The notes under the pieces were generated by a model, which searched no databases, was not told the DNA's origin, and saw only the letters and a list, made by a program, of their open reading frames with translations. Positions 40,842 through 43,958 of a stretch of DNA of 43,958 bases are shown here, piece by piece. The position numbers and the translations under genes were made by a program. The stretch is taken from assembly GCA_001790515.1 (NCBI GenBank), contig MGCS01000008.1, positions 1 through 43,958 on the forward strand, written 5' to 3'. Numbering within the stretch: position 1 is the stretch's first letter; each line of letters begins with the position of its first letter. This DNA is from Candidatus Saccharibacteria bacterium RIFCSPHIGHO2_12_FULL_44_22. Its GTDB lineage: Bacteria > Patescibacteriota > Saccharimonadia > Saccharimonadales > Saccharimonadaceae.

Positions 40842-41816
40842 ATGTCGGAGCGACAGCCCCCTAGCGAATATGGCCGGTTTGATGCTGATGCTTTGCAGTC
40901 AGCACTTCCCTTTAGTGATATCGATTATTCTCACGCTCCCTCGTCATTTCCAGAGTTAGAATATAGCGCAGAGGCTCCAACTAATAGCGCTCAAATTTTG
41001 CTCAATGCCGACATCTCAAGGAATACCAGAGAGAGTTCATTGATGTCGCGTCAATTTTCGCAGACGCCGTTACTTCCCTCGAAACTATTTGAACTAGGCC
41101 ACATCGCCTACCCTACTGCAGTCGAAATGCTACTCGTTGATCGAATTAATCAATCTTGTAGTGAAGCAAACTTGCCAGAAGTTTTTCATCAAGCGATAGA
41201 ATTTGAAATATCACTTGAATCGGATCGCAGGCGCATAGGAAATGATAATGCGGGGCGAAGATTAAAAAACTATCTTGGAGATGTTGAACTTAGTGACGAC
41301 GATGCGCAGTTGCTATGGCGAGCACGAACAGGTGATGCGAGTATGGCAGAGACAGCAGAGTTGCTGTTACGATATCCGATAATGGGCGCGATAGAAGCAG
41401 CGAAACACACAGAACCACTAAAATGGAATGGTGTTGCGAATACAGATATACATATTACAAGCGGCCTCGAGGACTTCGCGAGCCATATCAGTGATCCAAG
41501 TAAAGTCCATGCTATATGGTTTTCTGCGAACGACCAACGAAGAGGCGGCCGGGCTATCGACCCGCTTAAAGCGATCGAAGACCCACAAGTTCGAGAGCGT
41601 CAGCACGTTATTGCCGGTATGAAAGATAACCTCGCTCAAATTACAAATGGAACAACAACGATCGAATTAGTACGAAAAAGAACGTTGATCATGCTACCCG
41701 ATTCATTAGCTCTAAACGGCATAACGAAGGTACCAAAGCGTGTACTTGACTCTGAGCTGATTAACTTGCAGCCCATTGCCACGTCATGCTACTGGCGAAC
41801 TATAGACGCTGTGTGA
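40842..41816 (+). CDS. Hypothetical cytosolic protein
   Basis: 324 residues, no family recognised. A low-complexity N-terminus rich in Ser/Pro (1-75) is followed by a helical domain (VEMLLVDRINQSCSEANLPE, RRLKNYLGDVELSDDDAQLL) and a mixed C-terminus with TIELVRKRTLIMLPDSLAL. No membrane or signal segment. Extended -10 TGG-TATAAT (40828-40833) ends 8 nt before the ATG: leaderless. Its 3' end overlaps tmk by 17 nt tail to tail. Confidence 0.62.
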   Translation: MSERQPPSEYGRFDADALQSALPFSDIDYSHAPSSFPELEYSAEAPTNSAQILLNADISRNTRESSLMSRQFSQTPLLPSKLFELGHIAYPTAVEMLLVDRINQSCSEANLPEVFHQAIEFEISLESDRRRIGNDNAGRRLKNYLGDVELSDDDAQLLWRARTGDASMAETAELLLRYPIMGAIEAAKHTEPLKWNGVANTDIHITSGLEDFASHISDPSKVHAIWFSANDQRRGGRAIDPLKAIEDPQVRERQHVIAGMKDNLAQITNGTTTIELVRKRTLIMLPDSLALNGITKVPKRVLDSELINLQPIATSCYWRTIDAV

Positions 41817-42486
41817 TTTTTTCCCAGATCCGTTCCGTTACCTCTGGAATAGGCAGTAGTGCTTCATTCATAGTTCCTTCAATCGGCTGGAACGTATCTG
41901 GGAACTGTTCACATAACTTTTCGTAAGCTGCGACAGCGCGCTGCAAATGGTTGAGATCGGCTTCATGGATGTCGCGCTTTTTGTCGGTATAATTTCGCGC
42001 AGCTTTTTGGTCGACAAGTTTTTGTGCGATCTCGGCAGGTACTAATAGAACGATATTCAAGTCAGGTTTCGGTATACCTAGAATATTAAACTCCAGGTCG
42101 TAGAGCCAATCGTAATATTTCGTCCGTTCTTTGTCGTCATGAATCTTCTGGCCTTGATGTGCAAGGTTAGCGCCTATAAAACGATTTGATAGGACGATCT
42201 TACCCGCTGCGAGATCCTTCTTGATCGACTGTGACGCCTGAAACCGATCAAGCGCAAAAAATAGTGATGGCGTATAGGCACCTAGCTCATCTGCACCGCC
42301 GTAATTGCCATTCAGATATTCTCGTACAAAATATGACGATTCTTGGTCGTATTGTGGGAAATCATAGGTCGCAACATCATAGCCTCGTTCTTTTAAACGG
42401 TCACCAATTAACGCAAATTGCGTTCCTTTGCCAGACCCATCACTACCTTCGATGACAATGAATGTCCCCGTCTTTTGACCTGTCAT
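41800..42486 (-). CDS. tmk: Thymidylate kinase
   Basis: 228 residues from ATG 42486, which overlaps the dcd stop (TAATG). P-loop IEGSDGSGKGTQ, the DFPQYD motif that holds the dTMP-binding acid, NRFIGANLAHQGQK, and a Lys-rich lid region. Phosphorylates dTMP to dTDP. Third gene of Nudix-dcd-tmk, so it acts just after dUTP/dTMP supply. Confidence 0.9.
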   Translation of the reverse strand: MTGQKTGTFIVIEGSDGSGKGTQFALIGDRLKERGYDVATYDFPQYDQESSYFVREYLNGNYGGADELGAYTPSLFFALDRFQASQSIKKDLAAGKIVLSNRFIGANLAHQGQKIHDDKERTKYYDWLYDLEFNILGIPKPDLNIVLLVPAEIAQKLVDQKAARNYTDKKRDIHEADLNHLQRAVAAYEKLCEQFPDTFQPIEGTMNEALLPIPEVTERIWEKITQRL

Positions 42487-43205
42487 TACTTCATTCCCTC
42501 GGCTAAGCCAGCGATGACAGGGGCAGGTTTGCGGCTGTCTTTGTAGGCACGCGGCAACATATCTTCGGGTTTCCATGTACGAATCAGTTCGTCTAGGTCG
42601 CTTGTATGTTGGTATTTGCCGCTCATACCGCCACGACCGTCGCTATAGTCACCTTCGACTGGGCCTGTTTTATGAAATATCAGTTGGCCGATACGTTCTC
42701 CAACAGGCAGTACAACTGATTCGTGCATATTCAAATTATAGATTTCGAGCGTAATTCGGTTGATATAGCCAGGATCTACCCAGCCAGCGTCAAAACAGAC
42801 CGCCACGCCGTTACGACCCCAGCTGCTGCGTGATTTTACTTCACACGCGCCCCCATGAGAACGAATACCGACAAATTCATGTGTATGTGCCAAGATGCGT
42901 TCGCCAGGACGCAAAACAATAATCGGATGATCTTCCGGGATGTTTGCAAACAATTTATAGCCGTTTTTGTCACACCATTCTTTGTGCGGCTGCGCTTCCA
43001 GTGGACCTTTGAAATAGCGGTCGACATCACCCTTGTCGAATGGGTTGTAGACGTTGGCGTCCTCTTGATACTCTTGTTTGAAGAAATAGTGTCCTAGGGT
43101 GAAATCGAGGCTTGCTTCGGATACGTTTGATGGAGCAAACGGTACGCAGACGATTGTTCCGTCATTGATAGCGGATGTAATCTCTGTATTACTATAGACG
43201 CTCAT
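42486..43205 (-). CDS. dcd: dCTP deaminase family protein
   Basis: 239 residues, about 50 longer than common Dcd. The family core is intact: KSRSSWGRNGV (with the catalytic-area Arg), DAGWVDPGYINRITLEIYN (catalytic Glu), GERIGQLIF. Extra sequence lies before the core (FDKGDVDRYFKGPLEAQPHK) and at the C-terminus. Forms dUTP (or dUMP) from dCTP. AGGAGG precedes the ATG, which overlaps the upstream Nudix stop (TAATG): coupled. Confidence 0.9.
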   Translation of the reverse strand: MSVYSNTEITSAINDGTIVCVPFAPSNVSEASLDFTLGHYFFKQEYQEDANVYNPFDKGDVDRYFKGPLEAQPHKEWCDKNGYKLFANIPEDHPIIVLRPGERILAHTHEFVGIRSHGGACEVKSRSSWGRNGVAVCFDAGWVDPGYINRITLEIYNLNMHESVVLPVGERIGQLIFHKTGPVEGDYSDGRGGMSGKYQHTSDLDELIRTWKPEDMLPRAYKDSRKPAPVIAGLAEGMK

Positions 43206-43699
43206 TAATTAACCTCCTGTACTTGGCGTAAAGCGTATTCAGCGCGACTGTGAACGCCTTTTGGTGCGTCTTTGAGCTGCTTGATTTCGTCGAGTGTAAA
43301 CCATCTCATATCGAGCGCACCGTTTTCTTCGACAGTAAATTTGTCGGTGTTACTGATAAGTATGTAGCCGAAATCAATATGACGATGACCGTCATTGCCG
43401 GCTTCGTGTACGTCGATATCAAAAGGCATCGGCTGTGTGGTGTTTGTATCCGTATCGCGTGGGAACGACAGGTTATCAGAATACGGCGTGATGAGCGTCA
43501 GATCATCTGGTTTGATGCCCGTCTCTTCTTGCACTTCACGAAATACTGCTTCCAGTGGCGTTTCGTCCAGTTCAACGTGTCCGCCCGGCATAAGCCATTT
43601 ATTTAGTTTGTGGTGCAACAGTAGTAATATCTTGTCGTCATGCACAATAGCGCCGCTTACAGCGAAATCGTATTCGCTGTTTGAATGAATATGTCCCAT
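43205..43699 (-). CDS. Nudix hydrolase
   Basis: 164 residues with an intact Nudix box: GGHVELDETPLEAV then FREVQEETGI, so the glutamates are present, in contrast to the 5358 protein. Hydrolyses a nucleoside diphosphate-linked substrate; in this context a dNTP/dUTP-type or damaged-nucleotide substrate is plausible. AGGAGAGGG lies before the ATG; TGC-TACAAT gives an extended -10. First gene of the Nudix-dcd-tmk operon, divergent from folA. Confidence 0.92.
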   Translation of the reverse strand: MGHIHSNSEYDFAVSGAIVHDDKILLLLHHKLNKWLMPGGHVELDETPLEAVFREVQEETGIKPDDLTLITPYSDNLSFPRDTDTNTTQPMPFDIDVHEAGNDGHRHIDFGYILISNTDKFTVEENGALDMRWFTLDEIKQLKDAPKGVHSRAEYALRQVQEVN

Positions 43700-43764
43700 A
43701 ATTTCCCTCTCCTAGAATCTGTATCGATTGTAGCATAGCGCCCAAGTTTGTTACTATACACTAT

Positions 43765-43958
43765 ATGAAAAGAATCATCGTTGCCTACGATCAAACCCGA
43801 ACAATTGGTAAAAGCGGACAGTTGCCTTGGCAAGGCCAGTTGCCTGCTGACATGCGTCATTTCCGTAGCATCACCTCTGGACATACCGTTATCATGGGGC
43901 GAAAAACATATAATTCTATCGGGAAGCCTTTACCTAATCGCCAGAACATTGTTGTAAC
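43765..43958 (+). CDS. folA: Dihydrofolate reductase (partial)
   Basis: The first ~64 residues are in the window; the gene runs off the right edge. IVAYDQTRTIGKSGQLPW, DMRHFRSIT (catalytic-area Asp), and VIMGRKTYNSIGKPLPNR match DHFR. Reduces dihydrofolate with NADPH, needed after thymidylate synthase, so it fits beside dcd and tmk. TACTAT (43752-43757) ends 7 nt before the ATG: leaderless. Confidence 0.95.
   Translation, partial: MKRIIVAYDQTRTIGKSGQLPWQGQLPADMRHFRSITSGHTVIMGRKTYNSIGKPLPNRQNIVV

Overview
The window looks like a chromosome segment from Candidate Phyla Radiation bacteria, most likely Candidatus Saccharibacteria (TM7). The reasons are compact mixed housekeeping genes (rplJ-rplL, dnaX-dnaB, ybaB-recR, cysS, tgt, folA/dcd/tmk), many short acidic proteins with no recognisable family, gaps that are nearly absent, moderate GC, and ordinary use of TGA as stop. 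I could not run a phylogeny, so the phylum call is inference from content. No rRNA, tRNA, transposase, CRISPR array or prophage is visible.

Layout. 1-7.6 kb: a run of small orphan genes, a PlsC-like acyltransferase, an HTH regulator and a winged-helix/Nudix-like protein. 7.8-10.9 kb: a P2-type cation ATPase and a Gre factor. 11.1-12.5 kb: an orphan gene enclosed by an inverted repeat, a hairpin-rich repeat element, a consensus promoter driving a membrane protein, and a GC-rich structured stretch. 12.5-16.7 kb: a two-component system (OmpR regulator, histidine kinase) next to a MacB-like ABC exporter, then an HxlR regulator. 16.9-20.6 kb: an FAD-linked oxidase and a NatAB-like ABC exporter. 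20.6-24.4 kb: small proteins, an FKBP isomerase, DUF4342. 24.4-30.6 kb: PAP2 phosphatase, a DnaQ/GIY-YIG fusion, a cassette of three micro-ORFs, tgt, membrane proteins, an AI-2E-family protein and a lipoprotein. 30.6-38.3 kb: cysS, a DHH phosphoesterase, recR, ybaB, a PMT-like membrane protein, dnaB and dnaX. 38.3-40.8 kb: a second copy of the hairpin element, a tandem beta-domain protein, rplL, rplJ and an L10 leader. 40.8-43.96 kb: an orphan gene, then tmk-dcd-Nudix divergent from folA, a nucleotide (dTTP) supply cluster.

The strongest overall signal is in gene starts. More than twenty genes have a -10 hexamer (often extended, TGnTATAAT) ending only 6-9 nt before the start codon, with no Shine-Dalgarno, which implies leaderless mRNAs. 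A second class (r-proteins, greA, ABC operons, nucleotide operon, orphan micro-ORFs) has long leaders with clear Shine-Dalgarno sites and sometimes a -35 box. Translation here therefore seems to run on two initiation modes.

Other points of interest: RecR and DnaX both lack their usual zinc-binding cysteines; two copies of an intergenic element share flanks but carry unrelated long fold-back stems; and several orphan proteins share a weak glycine/aromatic motif that may define a lineage-specific family.
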